From: Lutraria lutraria
Lineage: Eukaryota > Mollusca > Bivalvia > Venerida > Mactridae
Assembly (NCBI GenBank): GCA_964023205.1
Contig: OZ026840.1
Span: forward strand, 29,082,064-29,146,063
Reading direction: 5' to 3'
DNA: 64,000 nt
In this document: piece by piece, positions 11,374 to 22,941 of the stretch
Position numbering within the stretch: position 1 is the stretch's first letter
How the letters are laid out: each line of letters begins with the position of its first letter
The notes under the pieces: model-generated
What the model saw: the letters and a program-made list of their open reading frames with translations, nothing else
Database searches by the model: none
What the model was told of the DNA's origin: nothing
Program-made: the position numbers and the translations under genes

Positions 11374-14299
11374 GGTGATGAGGTTAAGGGTTGGTGTGTG
11401 GTGATGAGGTTAAGGGGTGATGTGTGGTGATGAGGTTAAGGGTTGGTGTGTGGTGATGAGGTTAAGAGTTGGTGTGTGGTGATGAGGTTAAGGGTTGATG
11501 TGTGGTGATGGGGTTAAGTGTTGGTGTGTGGTTAAGGGGTGATGAGGTTAAGGGGTGATGTGTGGTGATGAGGTTAAGGGTTGGTGTGTGGTGATGAGGT
11601 TAAGGGTTAGTGTGTGGTGATGAGGTTACGGGGTGATTTTGTTAAGTGTTGGTGTGTGGTGATGAGGTTAAGGGTTGGTGTGTGGTGATGAGGTTAAGGG
11701 TTGGTGTGTGGTGATGAAGTTAAGGGTTGGTGTGTGGTGATGAGGTTAAGGGTTGGTGTGTGGTGATGTGGTTAAGGGTTGTAGTGTGGTTAAGGGGTGA
11801 TGAGGTTAAGGGTTGGTGTGTGGTTAAGGGGTGATGAGGTTAAGGGTTGTAGTGTGGTTAAGGGGTGATGAGGTTAAGGGTTGGTGTGTGGTGATGAGGT
11901 TAAGGGTTGGTGTGTGGTGATGTAGTTAAGGGTTGTAGTGTGGTGATGAGGTTAAGGGTTGGTGTGTGGTGATGCGGTTAAGGGTTGGTGTGTGGTGATG
12001 AGGTTAAGGGTTGGTGTGTGGTGATGTGGTTAAGGGTTGTAGTGTGGTTAAGGGGTGATGAGGTTAAGGGTTGTAGTGTGGTTAAGGGGTGATGAGGTTA
12101 AGGGTTGGTGTGTGGTGATGAGGTTAAGGGTTGGTGTGTGGTGATGAGGTTAAGGGTTGGTGTGTGGTGATGAGGTTAAGGGTTGGGGTGTGGTGATGAG
12201 GTTAAGGGTTGGTGTGTGGTGATGAGGTTAAGGGTTGTAGTGTGGTTAAGGGGTGATGACGTTAAGGGTTGGTGTGTGGTTAAGGGGTGATGAGGTTAAG
12301 GGTTGGTGTGTGGTTAAGGGGTGATGAGGTTAAGGGTTGGTGTGTGGTGATGAGGTTAAGGGTTGGTGTGTGGTGATGAGGTTAAGGGTTGTAGTGTGGT
12401 TAAGGGGTGATGAGGTTAAGGGTTGGTGTGTGGTGATGAGGTTAAGGGTTGGTGTGTGGTGATGAGGTTAAGGGTTGTAGTGTGGTTAAGGGGTGATGAG
12501 GTTAAGGGTTGGTGTGTGGTGATGAGGTTAAGGGTTGGTGTGTGGTTAAGGGGTGATGAGGTTAAGGGTTGGTGTGTGGTGATGGGGTTAAGGGTTGTAG
12601 TGTGGTTAAGGGGTGATGAGGTTAAGGGTTGGTGTGTGGTGATGAGGTTAAGAGTTGGTGTGTGGTGATGAGGTTAAGAGTTGGTGTGTGGTGATGAGGT
12701 TAAGGGTTGGTGTGTGTTGATGTGGTTAAGAGTTGGTGTGTGGTGATGAGGTTAAGGGTTGGTGTGTGGTGATGAGGTTAAGGGTTGGTGTGTGGTTAAG
12801 GGGTGATGAGGTTAAGGGTTGGTGTGTGGTGATGAGGTTAAGGGTTGTAGTGTGGTTAAGGGGTGATGAGGTTAAGGGTTGGTGTGTGGTGATGAGGTTA
12901 AGGGTTGGTGTGTGGTGATGAGGTTAAGGGTTGGTGTGTGGTTAAGGGGTGATGAGGTTAAGGGTTGGTGTGTGGTTAAGGGGTGATGAGGTTAAGGGTT
13001 GTAGTGTGGTTAAGGGGTGATGAGGTTAAGGGTTGGTGTGTGGTGATGAGGTTAAGGGTTGGTGTGTGGTGATGAGGTTAAGGGTTGGTGTGTGGTGATG
13101 AGGTTAAGGGTTGGTGTGTGGTGATGAGGTTAAGGGTTGGTGTGTGGTGATGTGGTTAAGGGTTGTAGTGTGGTTAAGGGGTGATGAGGTTAAGGGTTGG
13201 TGTGTGGTTAAGGGGTGATGAGGTTAAGGGTTGTAGTGTGGTTAAGGGGTGATGAGGTTAAGGGTTGGTGTGTGGTGATGAGGTTAAGGGTTGGTGTGTG
13301 GTGATGTGGTTAAGGGTTGTAGTGTGGTGATGAGGTTAAGGGTTGGTGTATGGTGATTCGGTTAAGGGTTGGTGTGTGGTGATGAGGTTAAGGGTTGGTG
13401 TGTGGTGATGTGGTTAAGGGTTGTAGTGTGGTTAAGGGGTGATGAGGTTAAGGGTTGTAGTGTGGTTAAGGGGTGATGAGGTTAAGGGTTGGTGTGTGGT
13501 GATGAGGTTAAGGGTTGGTGTGTGGTGATGAGGTTAAGGGTTGGTGTGTGGTGATGAGGTTAAGGGTTGGTGTGTGGTGATGAGGTTAAGGGTTGGTGTG
13601 TGGTGATGAGGTTAAGAGTAGGTGTGTGGTGATGAGGTTAAGGGTTGGTGTTTGGTGATGTGGTTAAGGGTTGTAGTGTGGTTAAGGGGTGATGAGGTTA
13701 AGGGTTGTAGTGTGGTTAAGGGGTGATGAGGTTAAGGGTTGGGGTGGTGATGAGGTTAAGGGTTGGTGTGTGGTGATGAGGTTAAGGGTTGGTGTGTGGT
13801 GATGAGGTTAAGGGTTGGTGTGTGGTGATGCGGTTAAGGGTTGGTGTGTGGTGATGAGGTTAAGGGTTGGTGTGTGGTGATGTGGTTAAGGGTTGTAGTG
13901 TGGTTAAGGGGTGATGAGGTTAAGGGTTGTAGTGTGGTTAAGGGGTGATGAGGTTAAGGGTTGGTGTGTGGTGATGAGGTTAAGGGTTGGTGTGTGGTGA
14001 TGAGGTTAAGGGTTGGTGTGTGGTGATGAGGTTAAGGGTTGGTGTGTGGTGATGAGGTTAAGGGTTGGTGTGTGGTGATGAGGTTAAGGGTTGTAGTGTG
14101 GTTAAGGGGTGATGAGGTTAAGGGTTGGTGTGTGGTGATGAGGTTAAGGGTTGGTGTGTGGTGATGTGGTTAAGGGTTGTAGTGTGGTTAAGGGGTGATG
14201 AGGTTAAGGGTTGGTGTGTGGTTAAGGGGTGATGAGGTTAAGGGTTGGTGTGTGGTTAAGGGGTGATGAGGTTAAGGGTTGGTGTGTGGTGATGAGGTT
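11374..14299 (+). repeat. Mixed satellite segment
   Basis: Only monomers of the family occur. The left 300 bp is rich in aagggg 26-mers and ends with a degenerate 16-mer at 11,625-11,640. The rest is rich in ttgtag 34-mers and contains gatgcgg or gattcgg HOR marks at 11,975, 13,359 and 13,831. A private 24-mer (ttggggtggtg) lies near 13,740. Confidence 0.75.
11625..11640 (+). repeat. Degenerate 16-bp P-S monomer (gttacggggtgatttt)
   Basis: This short unit has lost the middle module and carries three base changes. The same 16-mer is at 58,697-58,712 and 62,158-62,173, always after a ttagtgtgtg monomer. It links the 11-kb segment to the HOR of the right end. Confidence 0.85.
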
Positions 14300-15578
14300 A
14301 AGGGTTGGTGTGTGGTTAAGGGGTGATGAGGTTAAGGGTTGTAGTGTGGTTAAGGGGTGATGAGGTTAAGGGTTGGTGTGTGGTGATGAGGTTAAGGGTT
14401 GGTGTGTGGTGATGAGGTTAAGGGTTGGTGTGTGGTGATGAGGTTAAGGGTTGGTGTGTGGTGATGAGGTTAAGGGTTGGTGTGTGGTGATGAGGTTAAC
14501 AGTTGGTGTGTGGTGATGAGGTTAAGGGTTGGTGTGTGGTGATGAGGTTAAGAGTTGGTGTGTGGTGATGAGGTTAAGAGTTGGTGTGTGGTGATGAGGT
14601 TAAGGGTTGGTGTGTGTTGATGTGGTTAAGAGTTGGTGTGTGGTGATGAGGTTAAGGGTTGGTGTGTGGTGATGAGGTTAAGGGTTGGTGTGTGGTTAAG
14701 GGGTGATGAGGTTAAGGGTTGGTGTGTGGTGATGAGGTTAAGGGTTGTAGTGTGGTTAAGGGGTGATGAGGTTAAGGGTTGGTGTGTGGTGATGAGGTTA
14801 AGGGTTGGTGTGTGGTGATGAGGTTAAGGGTTGGTGTGTGGTTAAGGTGTGATGAGGTTAAGGGTTGGTGTGTGGTTAAGGGGTGATGAGGTTAAGGGTT
14901 GTAGTGTGGTTAAGGGGTGATGAGGTTAAGGGTTGGTGTGTGTTGATGTGGTTAAGAGTTGGTGTGTGGTGATGAGGTTAAGGGTTGGTGTGTGGTGATG
15001 AGGTTAAGGGTTGGTGTGTGGTTAAGGGGTGATGAGGTTAAGGGTTGGTGTGTGGTGATGAGGTTAAGGGTCGTAGTGTGGTTAAGGGGTGATGAGGTTA
15101 AGGGTTGGTGTGTGGTGATGAGGTTAAGAGTTGGTGTGTGGTGATGAGGTTAAGGGTTGGTGTGTGGTTAAGGGGTGATGAGGTTAAGGGTTGGTGTGTG
15201 GTTAAGGGATGATGAGGTTAAGGGTTGTAGTGTGGTTAAGGGGTGATGAGGTTAAGGGTTGGTGTGTGGTGATGAGGTTAAGGGTTGGTGTGTGGTGATG
15301 AGGTTAAGGGTTGGTGTGTGGTGATGAGGTTAAGGGTTGGTGTGTGGTGATGAGGTTAAGGGTTGGTGTGTGGTGATGTGGTTAAGGGTTGTAGTGTGGT
15401 TAAGGGGTGATGAGGTTAAGGGTTGGTGTGTGGTTAAGGGGTGATGAGGTTAAGGGTTGTAGTGTGGTTAAGGGGTGATGAGGTTAAGGGTTGGTGTGTG
15501 GTGATGAGGTTAAGGGTTGGTGTGTGGTGATGTGGTTAAGGGGGGTAGTGTGGTGATGAGGTTAAAGGTTGGTGTGTG
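14300..15578 (+). repeat. Duplicated block at offset 1,616, copy 1
   Basis: Monomer order matches 15,916-17,194. Both copies hold a pair of gttgatgtggttaagag junctions 326 bp apart. The match ends near 15,578, after aaaggttggtgtgtg. Single-base differences such as taacag (about 14,499) and ggggggtag (about 15,540) show that the copies have diverged. Confidence 0.8.
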
Positions 15579-15915
15579 TTGATGAGGTTAAGAGTTGGTG
15601 TGTGGTGATGAGGTTCAGGGTTGGTGTTTGGTGATGTGGTTAAGGGTTGTAGTGTGGTTAAGGGGTGATGAGGTTAAGGGTTGGTGTGTGGTGATGAGGT
15701 TAAGGGTTGGTGTGTGGTGATGAGGTTAAGGGTTGTAGTGTGGTTAAGGGGTGATGAGGTTAAGGGTTGGTGTGTGGTGATGAGGTTAAGGGTTGGTGTG
15801 TGGTTAAGGGGTGATGAGGTTAAGGGTTGGTGTGTGGTGATGGGGTTAAGGGTTGTAGTGTGGTTAAGGGGTGATGAGGTTAAGGGTTGGTGTGTGGTTA
15901 AGGGGTGATGAGGTT

Positions 15916-17194
15916 AAGGGTTGGTGTGTGGTTAAGGGGTGATGAGGTTAAGGGTTGTAGTGTGGTTATGGGGTGATGAGGTTAAGGGTTGGTGTGTGGT
16001 GATGAGGTTAAGGGTTGGCGTGTGGTGATGAGGTTAAGGGTTGGTGTGTGGTGATGAGGTTAAGGGTTGGTGTGTGGTGATGAGGTTAAGGGTTGGTGTG
16101 TGGTGATGAGGTTAAGAGTTGGTGTGTGGTGATGAGGTTAAGGGTTGGTGTGTGGTGATGAGGTTAAGAGTTGGTGTGTGGTGATGAGGTTAAGAGTTGG
16201 TGTGTGGTGATGAGGTTAAGGGTTGGTGTGTGTTGATGTGGTTAAGAGTTGGTGTGTGGTGATGAGGTTAAGGGTTGGTGTTTTGTGATGAGGTTAAGGG
16301 TTGGTGTGTGGTTAAGGGGTGATGAGGTTAAGGGTTGGTGTGTGGTGATGAGGTTAAGGGTTGTAGTGTGGTTAAGGGGTGATGAGGTTAAGGGTTGGTG
16401 TGTGGTGATGAGGTTAAGTGTTGGTGTGTGGTGATGAGGTTAAGGGTTGGTGTGTGGTTAAGGGGTGATGAGGTTAAGGGTTGGTGTGTGGTTAAGGGGT
16501 GATGAGGTTAAGGGTTGTAGTGTGGTTAAGGGGTGATGAGGTTAAGGGTTGGTGTGTGTTGATGTGGTTAAGAGTTGGTGTGTGGTGATGAGGTTAAGGG
16601 TTGGTGTGTGGTGATGAGGTTAAGGGTTGGTGTGTGGTTAAGGGGTGATGAGGTTAAGGGTTGGTGTGTGGTGATGAGGTTAAGGGTTGTAGTGTGGTTA
16701 AGGGGTGATGAGGTTAAGGGTTGGTGTGTGGTGATGAGGTTAAGGGTTGGTGTGTGGTGATGAGGTTAAGGGTTGGTGTGTGGTTAAGGGGTGATGAGGT
16801 TAAGGGTTGGTGTGTGGTTAAGGGGTGATGAGGTTAAGGGTTGTAGTGTGGTTAAGGGGTGATGAGGTTAAGGGTTGGTGTGTGGTGATGAGGTTAAGGG
16901 TTGGTGTGTGGTGATGAGGTTAAGGGTTGGTGTGTGGTGATGAGGTTAAGGGTTGGTGTGTGGTGATGAGGTTAAGGGTTGGTGTGTGGTGATGTGGTTA
17001 AGGGTTGTAGTGTGGTTAAGGGGTGATGAGGTTAAGGGTTGGTGTGTGGTTAAGGGGTGATGAGGTTAAGGGTTGTAGTGTGGTTAAGGGGTGATGAGGT
17101 TAAGGGTTGGTGTGTGGTGATGAGGTTAAGGGTTGGTGTGTGGTGATGTGGTTAAGGGGTGTAGTGTGGTGATGAGGTTAAAGGTTGGTGTGTG
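15916..17194 (+). repeat. Duplicated block at offset 1,616, copy 2
   Basis: Second copy of 14,300-15,578. About 340 bp of other HOR lies between them, including part of a 754-bp block. Private changes here include ggttatgggg (about 15,967), ttggcgtg (about 16,018) and ggtgttttgtg (about 16,280). Confidence 0.8.
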
Positions 17195-17202
17195 GTGATG
17201 CG

Positions 17203-17762
17203 GTTAAGGGTTGGTGTGAGGTGATGAGGTTAAGGGTTGGTGTGTGGTGATGTGGTTAAGGGTTGTAGTGTGGTTAAGGGGTGATGAGGTTAAGGGTTGT
17301 AGTGTGGTTGAGGGGTGATGAGGTTAAGGGTTGGTGTGTGGTGATGAGGTTAAGGGTTGATGTGTGGTGATGAGGTTAAGGGTTGGTGTGTGGTGATGAG
17401 GTTAAGGGTTGGTGTGTGGTGATGAGGTTAAGGGTTGGTGTGTGGTGATGAGGTTAAGAGTAGGTGTGTGGTGATGAGGTTTAGGGTTGGTGTTTGGTGA
17501 TGTGGTTAAGGGTTGTAGTGTGGTTAAGGGGTGATGAGGTTAAGGGTTGTAGTGTGGTTAAGGGGTGATGAGGTTAAGGGTTGGTGTGTGGTGATGAGGT
17601 TAAGGGTTGGTGTGTGGTGATGAGGTTAAGGGTTGTAGTGTGGTTAAGGGGTGATGAGGTTAAGGGTTGGTGTGTGGTGATGAGGTTAAGGGTTGGTGTG
17701 TGGTGATGTGGTTAAGGGTTGTAGTGTGGTGATGAGGTTAAGGGTTGGTGTGTGGTGATGCG
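17203..17762 (+). repeat. Type copy of the 560-bp, 20-monomer HOR
   Basis: I parsed this copy fully. Lengths in order are 26, 26, 34, 34, then seven 26s, 34, 34, 26, 26, 34, then four 26s: 15 x 26 plus 5 x 34 = 560. All five 34-mers carry ttgtagtgtg. Monomer 2 ends gatgtg, 10 carries aagagtagg, 11 carries ggtgtttgg with gatgtg, 18 ends gatgtg, 19 is a 26-mer with ttgtag, and 20 ends gatgcg. Confidence 0.9.
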
Positions 17763-20480
17763 GTTAAGGGTTGGTGTGTGGTGATGAGGTTAAGGGTTGG
17801 TGTGTGGTGATGTGGTTAATGGTTGTAGTGTGGTTAAGGGGTGATGAGGTTAAGGGTTGTAGTGTGGTTAAGGGGTGATGAGGTTAAGGGTTGGTGTGTG
17901 GTGATGAGGTTAATGGTTGTAGTGTGGTTAAGGGGTGATGAGGTTAAGGGTTGTAGTGTGGTTAAGGGGTGATGAGGTTAAGGGTTGGTGTGTGGTGATG
18001 AGGTTAAGGTTTGGTGTGTGGTGATGAGGTTAAGGGTTGGTGTGTGGTGATGAGGTTAAGGGTTGGTGTGTGGTGATGAGGTTAAGGGTTGGTGTGTGGT
18101 GATGAGGTTAAGGGTTGGTGTTTGGTGATGTGGTTAAGGGTTGTAGTGTGGTTAAGGGGTGATGAGGTTAAGGGTTGTAGTGTGGTTAAGGGGTGATGAG
18201 GTTAAGGGTTGGTGTGTGGTGATGAGGTTAAGGGTTGGTGTGTGGTGATGAGGTTAAGGGTTGTAGTGTGGTTAAGGGGTGATGAGGTTAAGGGTTGGTG
18301 TGTGGTGATGAGGTTAAGGGTTGGTGTGTGGTGATGTGGTTAAGGGTTGTAGTGTGGTGATGAGGTTAAGGGTTGGTGTGTGGTGATGCGGTTAAGGGTT
18401 GGTGTGTGGTGATGAGGTTAAGGGTTGGTGTGTGGTGATGTGGTTAAGGGTTGTAGTGTGGTTAAGGGGTGATGAGGTTAAGGGTTGTAGTGTGGTTAAG
18501 GGGTGATGAGGTTAAGGGTTGGTGTGTGGTGATGAGGTTAAGGTTTGGTGTGTGGTGATGAGGTTAAGGGTTGGTGTGTGGTGATGAGGTTAAGGGTTGG
18601 TGTGTGGTGATGAGGTTAAGGGTTGGTGTGTGGTGATGAGGTTAAGAGTTGGTGTGTGGTGATGAGGTTAAAGGTTGGTGTTTGGTGATGTGGTTAAGGG
18701 TTGTAGTGTGGTTAAGGGGTGATGAGGTTAAGGGTTGTAGTGTGGTTAAGGGGTGATGAGGTTAAGGGTTGGTGTGTGGTGATGAGGTTAAGGGTTGGTG
18801 TGTGGTGATGAGGTTAAGGGTTGTAGTGTGGTTAAGGGGTGATGAGGTTAAGGGTTGGTGTGTGGTGATGAGGTTAAGGGTTGGTGTGTGGTGATGAGGT
18901 TAAGGGTTGTAGTGTGGTTAAGGGGTGATGAGGTTAAGGGTTGGTGTGTGGTGATGAGGTTAAGGGTTGGTGTGTGGTTAAGGGGTGATGAGGTTAAGGG
19001 TTGGTGTGTGGTGATGGGGTTAAGGGTTGTAGTGTGGTTAAGGGGTGATGAGGTTAAGGGTTGGTGTGTGGTGATGAGGTTAAGGGTTGGTGTGTGGTGA
19101 TGAGGTTAAGGGTTGTAGTGTGGTTAAGGGGTGATGAGGTTAAGGGTTGGTGTGTGGTGATGAGGTTAAGGGTTGGTGTGTGGTGATGTGGTTAAGGGTT
19201 GTAGTGTGGTGATGAGGTTAAGGGTTGGTGTGTGGTGATGCGGTTAAGGGTTGGTGTGTGGCGATGAGGTTAAGGGTTGGTGTGTGGTGATGTGGTTAAT
19301 GGTTGTAGTGTGGTTAAGGGGTGATGAGGTTAAGGGTTGTAGTGTGGTTAAGGGGTGATGAGGTTAAGGGTTGGTGTGTGGTGATGAGGTTAAGGTTTGG
19401 TGTGTGGTGATGAGGTTAAGGGTTGGTGTGTGGTGATGAGGTTAAGGGTTGGTGTGTGGTGATGAGGTTAAGGGTTGGTGTGTGGTGATGAGGTTAAGGG
19501 TTGGTGTTTGGTGATGTGGTTAAGGGTTGTAGTGTGGTTAAGGGGTGATGAGGTTAAGGGTTGTAGTGTGGTTAAGGGGTGATGAGGTTAAGGGTTGGTG
19601 TGTGGTGATGAGGTTAAGGGTTGGTGTGTGGTGATGAGGTTAAGGGTTGTAGTGTGGTTAAGGGGTGATGAGGTTAAGGGTTGGTGTGTGGTGATGAGGT
19701 TAAGGGTTGGTGTGTGGTGATGTGGTTAAGGGTTGTAGTGTGGTGATGAGGTTAAGGGTTGGTGTGTGGTGATGCGGTTAAGGGTTGGTGTGTGGTGATG
19801 AGGTTAAGGGTTGGTGTGTGGTGATGTGGTTAAGGGTTGTAGTGTGGTTAAGGGGTGATGAGGTTAAGGGTTGTAGTGTGGTTAAGGGGTGATGAGGTTA
19901 AGGGTTGGTGTGTGGTGATGAGGTTAAGGTTTGGTGTGTGGTGATGAGGTTAAGGGTTGGTGTGTGGTGATGAGGTTAAGGGTTGGTGTGTGGTGATGAG
20001 GTTAAGGGTTGGTGTGTGGTGATGAGGTTAAGAGTTGGTGTGTGGTGATGAGGTTAAAGGTTGGTGTTTGGTGATGTGGTTAAGGGTTGTAGTGTGGTTA
20101 AGGGGTGATGAGGTTAAGGGTTGTAGTGTGGTTAAGGGGTGATGAGGATAAGGGTTGGTGTGTGGTGATGAGGTTAAGGGTTGGTGTGTGGTGATGAGGT
20201 TAAGGGTTGTAGTGTGGTTAAGGGGTGATGAGGTTAAGGGTTGGTGTGTGGTGATGAGGTTAAGGGTTGGTGTGTGGTGATGAGGTTAAGGGTTGTAGTG
20301 TGGTTAAGGGGTGATGAGGTTAAGGGTTGGTGTGTGGTGATGAGGTTAAGGGTTGGTGTGTGGTTAAGGGGTGATGAGGTTAAGGGTTGGTGTGTGGTGA
20401 TGGGGTTAAGGGTTGTAGTGTGGTTAAGGGGTGATGAGGTTAAGGGTTGGTGTGTGGTTAAGGGGTGATGAGGTTAAGGG
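17763..20480 (+). repeat. Run of 560-bp HOR copies with length variants
   Basis: Marker C bases are at 17,761, 18,389, 19,241 and 19,775, giving spacings of 628, 852 and 534. The 628 copy has two extra 34-mers after a taatgg change near 17,912. The 534 copy (19,243-19,776) lacks monomer 10. The 852 interval has extra monomers from the 754-bp block type. Confidence 0.8.
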
Positions 20481-22941
20481 TTGGTGTGTGGTTAAGGGGT
20501 GATGAGGTTAAGGGTTGTAGTGTGGTTAAGGGTTGATGAGGTTAAGGGTTGGTGTGTGGTGATGAGGTTAAGGGTTGGTGTGTGGTGATGAGGTTAAGGG
20601 TTGGTGTGTGGTGATGAGGTTAAGAGTTGGTGTGTGGTGATGAGGTTAAGGGTTGGTGTGTGGTGATGAGGTTAAGAGTTGGTGTGTGGTGATGAGGTTA
20701 AGGGTTGGTGTGTGGTGATGAGGTTAATAGTTGGTGTGTGGTGATGAGGTTAAGAGTTGGTGTGTGGTGATGAGGTTAAGGGTTGGTGTGTGTTGATGTG
20801 GTTAAGAGTTGGTGTGTGGTGATGATGTTAAGGGTTGGTGTGTGGTGATGAGGTTAAGGGTTGGTGTGTGGTTAAGGGGTGATGAGGTTAAGGGTTGGTG
20901 TGTGGTGATGAGGTTAAGGGTTGTAGTGTGGTTAAGGGGTGATGAGGTTAAGGGTTGGTGTGTGGTGATGAGGTTAAGGGTTGGTGTGTGGTGATGAGGT
21001 TAAGGGTTGGTGTGTGGTTAAGGGGTGATGAGGTTAAGGGTTGGTGTGTGGTTAAGGGGTGATGAGGTTAAGGGTTGTAGTGTGGTTAAGGGGTGATGAG
21101 GTTAAGGGTTGGTGTGTGGTGATGAGGTTAAGAGTTGGTGTGTGGTGATGAGGTTAAGGGTTGTTGTGTGGTGATGTGGTTAAGGGTTGTAGTGTGGTTA
21201 AGGGGTGATGAGGTTAAGGGTTGTAGTGTGGTTAAGGGGTGATGAGGTTAAGGGTTGGTGTGTGGTGATGAGGTTAAGGGTTGGTGTGTGGTGATGAGGT
21301 TAAGGGTTGTAGTGTGGTTAAGGGGTGATGAGGTTAAGGGTTGGTGTGTGGTGATGAGTTTAAGGGTTGGTGTGTGGTGATGAGGTTAAGGGTTGGTGTG
21401 TGGTGATGAGGTTAAGGGTTGGTGTGTGGTGATGAGGTTAAGGGTTGGTGTGTGGTGATGAGGTTAAGGGTTGGTGTGTTGTTAAGGGGTGATGAGGTTA
21501 AGGGTTGGTGTGTGGTGATGAGGTTAAGGGTTGGTGTGTGGTGATGAGGTTAAGGGTTGGTGTGTGGTGATGAGGTTAAGGGTTGGTGTGTGGTGATGAG
21601 GTTAAGGGTTGGTGTGTGGTGATGAAGATAAGGGTTGGTGTGTGGTGATGAGGTTAAGGGTTGGTGTGTGGTGAGGAGGTTAAGGGTTGGTGTGTGGTGA
21701 TGAGGTTAAGGGTTGGTGTGTGTTGATGAGGTTAAGAGTTGGTGTGTGGTGATGAGGTTCAGGGTTGGTGTTTGGTGATGTGGTTAAGGGTTGTAGTGTG
21801 GTTAAGGGGTGATGAGGTTAAGGGTTGTAGTGTGGTTAAGGGGTGATGAGGTTAAGGGTTGGTGTGTGGTGATGAGGTTAAGGGTTGATGTGTGGTGATG
21901 AGGTTAAGGGTTGTAGTGTGGTTAAGGGGTGATGAGGTTAATGGTTGGTGTGTGGTGATGAGGTTAAGGGTTGGTGTGTGGTGATGAGGTTAAGGGTTGG
22001 TGTGTGGTTAAGGGGTGATGAGGTTAAGGGTTGGTGTGTGGTGATGGGGTTAAGGGTTGTAGTGTGGTTAAGGGGTGATGAGGTTAAGGGTTGGTGTGTG
22101 GTTAAGGGGTGATGAGGTTAAGGGTTGGTGTGTGGTTAAGGGGTGATGAGGTTAAGGGTTGTAGTGTGGTTAAGGGGTGATGAGGTTAAGGGTTGGTGTG
22201 TGGTGATGAGGTTAAGGGTTGGTGTGTGGTGATGAGGTTAAGAGTTGGTGTGTGGTGATGAGGTTAAGAGTTGGTGTGTGGTGATGAGGTTAAGGGTTGG
22301 TGTGTGGTGATGTGGTTAAGAGTTGGTGTGTGGTGATGAGGTTAAGGGTTGGTGTGTGGTGATGAGGTTAAGGGTTGGTGTGTGGTTAAGGGGTGATGAG
22401 GTTAAGGGTTGGTGTGTGGTGATGAGGTTAAGGGTTGTAGTGTGGTTAAGGGGTGATGAGGTTAAGGGTTGGTGTGTGGTGATGAGGTTAAGGGTTGGTG
22501 TGTGGTGATGAGGTTAAGGGTTGGTGTGTGGTTAAGGGGTGATGAGGTTAAGGGTTGGTGTGTGGTTAAGGGGTGATGAGGTTAAGGGTTGGTGTGTGGT
22601 TAAGGGGTGATGAGGTTAAGGGTTGGTGTGTGGTGATGAGGTTAAGGGTTGTAGTGTGGTTAAGGGGTGATGAGGTTAAGGGTTGGTGTGTGGTGATGAG
22701 GTTAAGGGTTGGTGTGTGGTGATGAGGTTAAGGGTTGGTGTGTGGTTAAGGGGTGATGAGGTTAAGGGTTGGTGTGTGGTTAAGGGGTGATGAGGTTAAG
22801 GGTTGGTGTGTGGTGATGAGGTTAAGGGGTGGTGTGTGGTGATGAGGTTAAGGGTTGGTGTGTGGTTAAGGGGTGATGAGGTTAAGGGTTGGTGTGTGGT
22901 GATGAGGTAAAGGGTTGGTGTATGGTGATGAGGTTAAGATT
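20481..22941 (+). repeat. Mixed HOR segment with 754-bp type block and ttcaggg anchor
   Basis: Only satellite monomers occur. The 754-bp block starting at 20,241 runs in from the left. A ttcaggg plus ggtgttt anchor is at 21,760. From about 22,800 a short patch of aaggggtgg, gaggtaaagg, ggtgtatgg and aagattt monomers appears. The same patch recurs near 28.8, 31.2, 39.2, 42.6, 52.5 and 54.0 kb. Confidence 0.75.

Noticed and set aside
11625..11646. gattttgttaag as a T-run terminator
   Set aside because: No stem precedes it, the T run is four bases long, and it is a degenerate repeat unit found again at 58,697 and 62,158.
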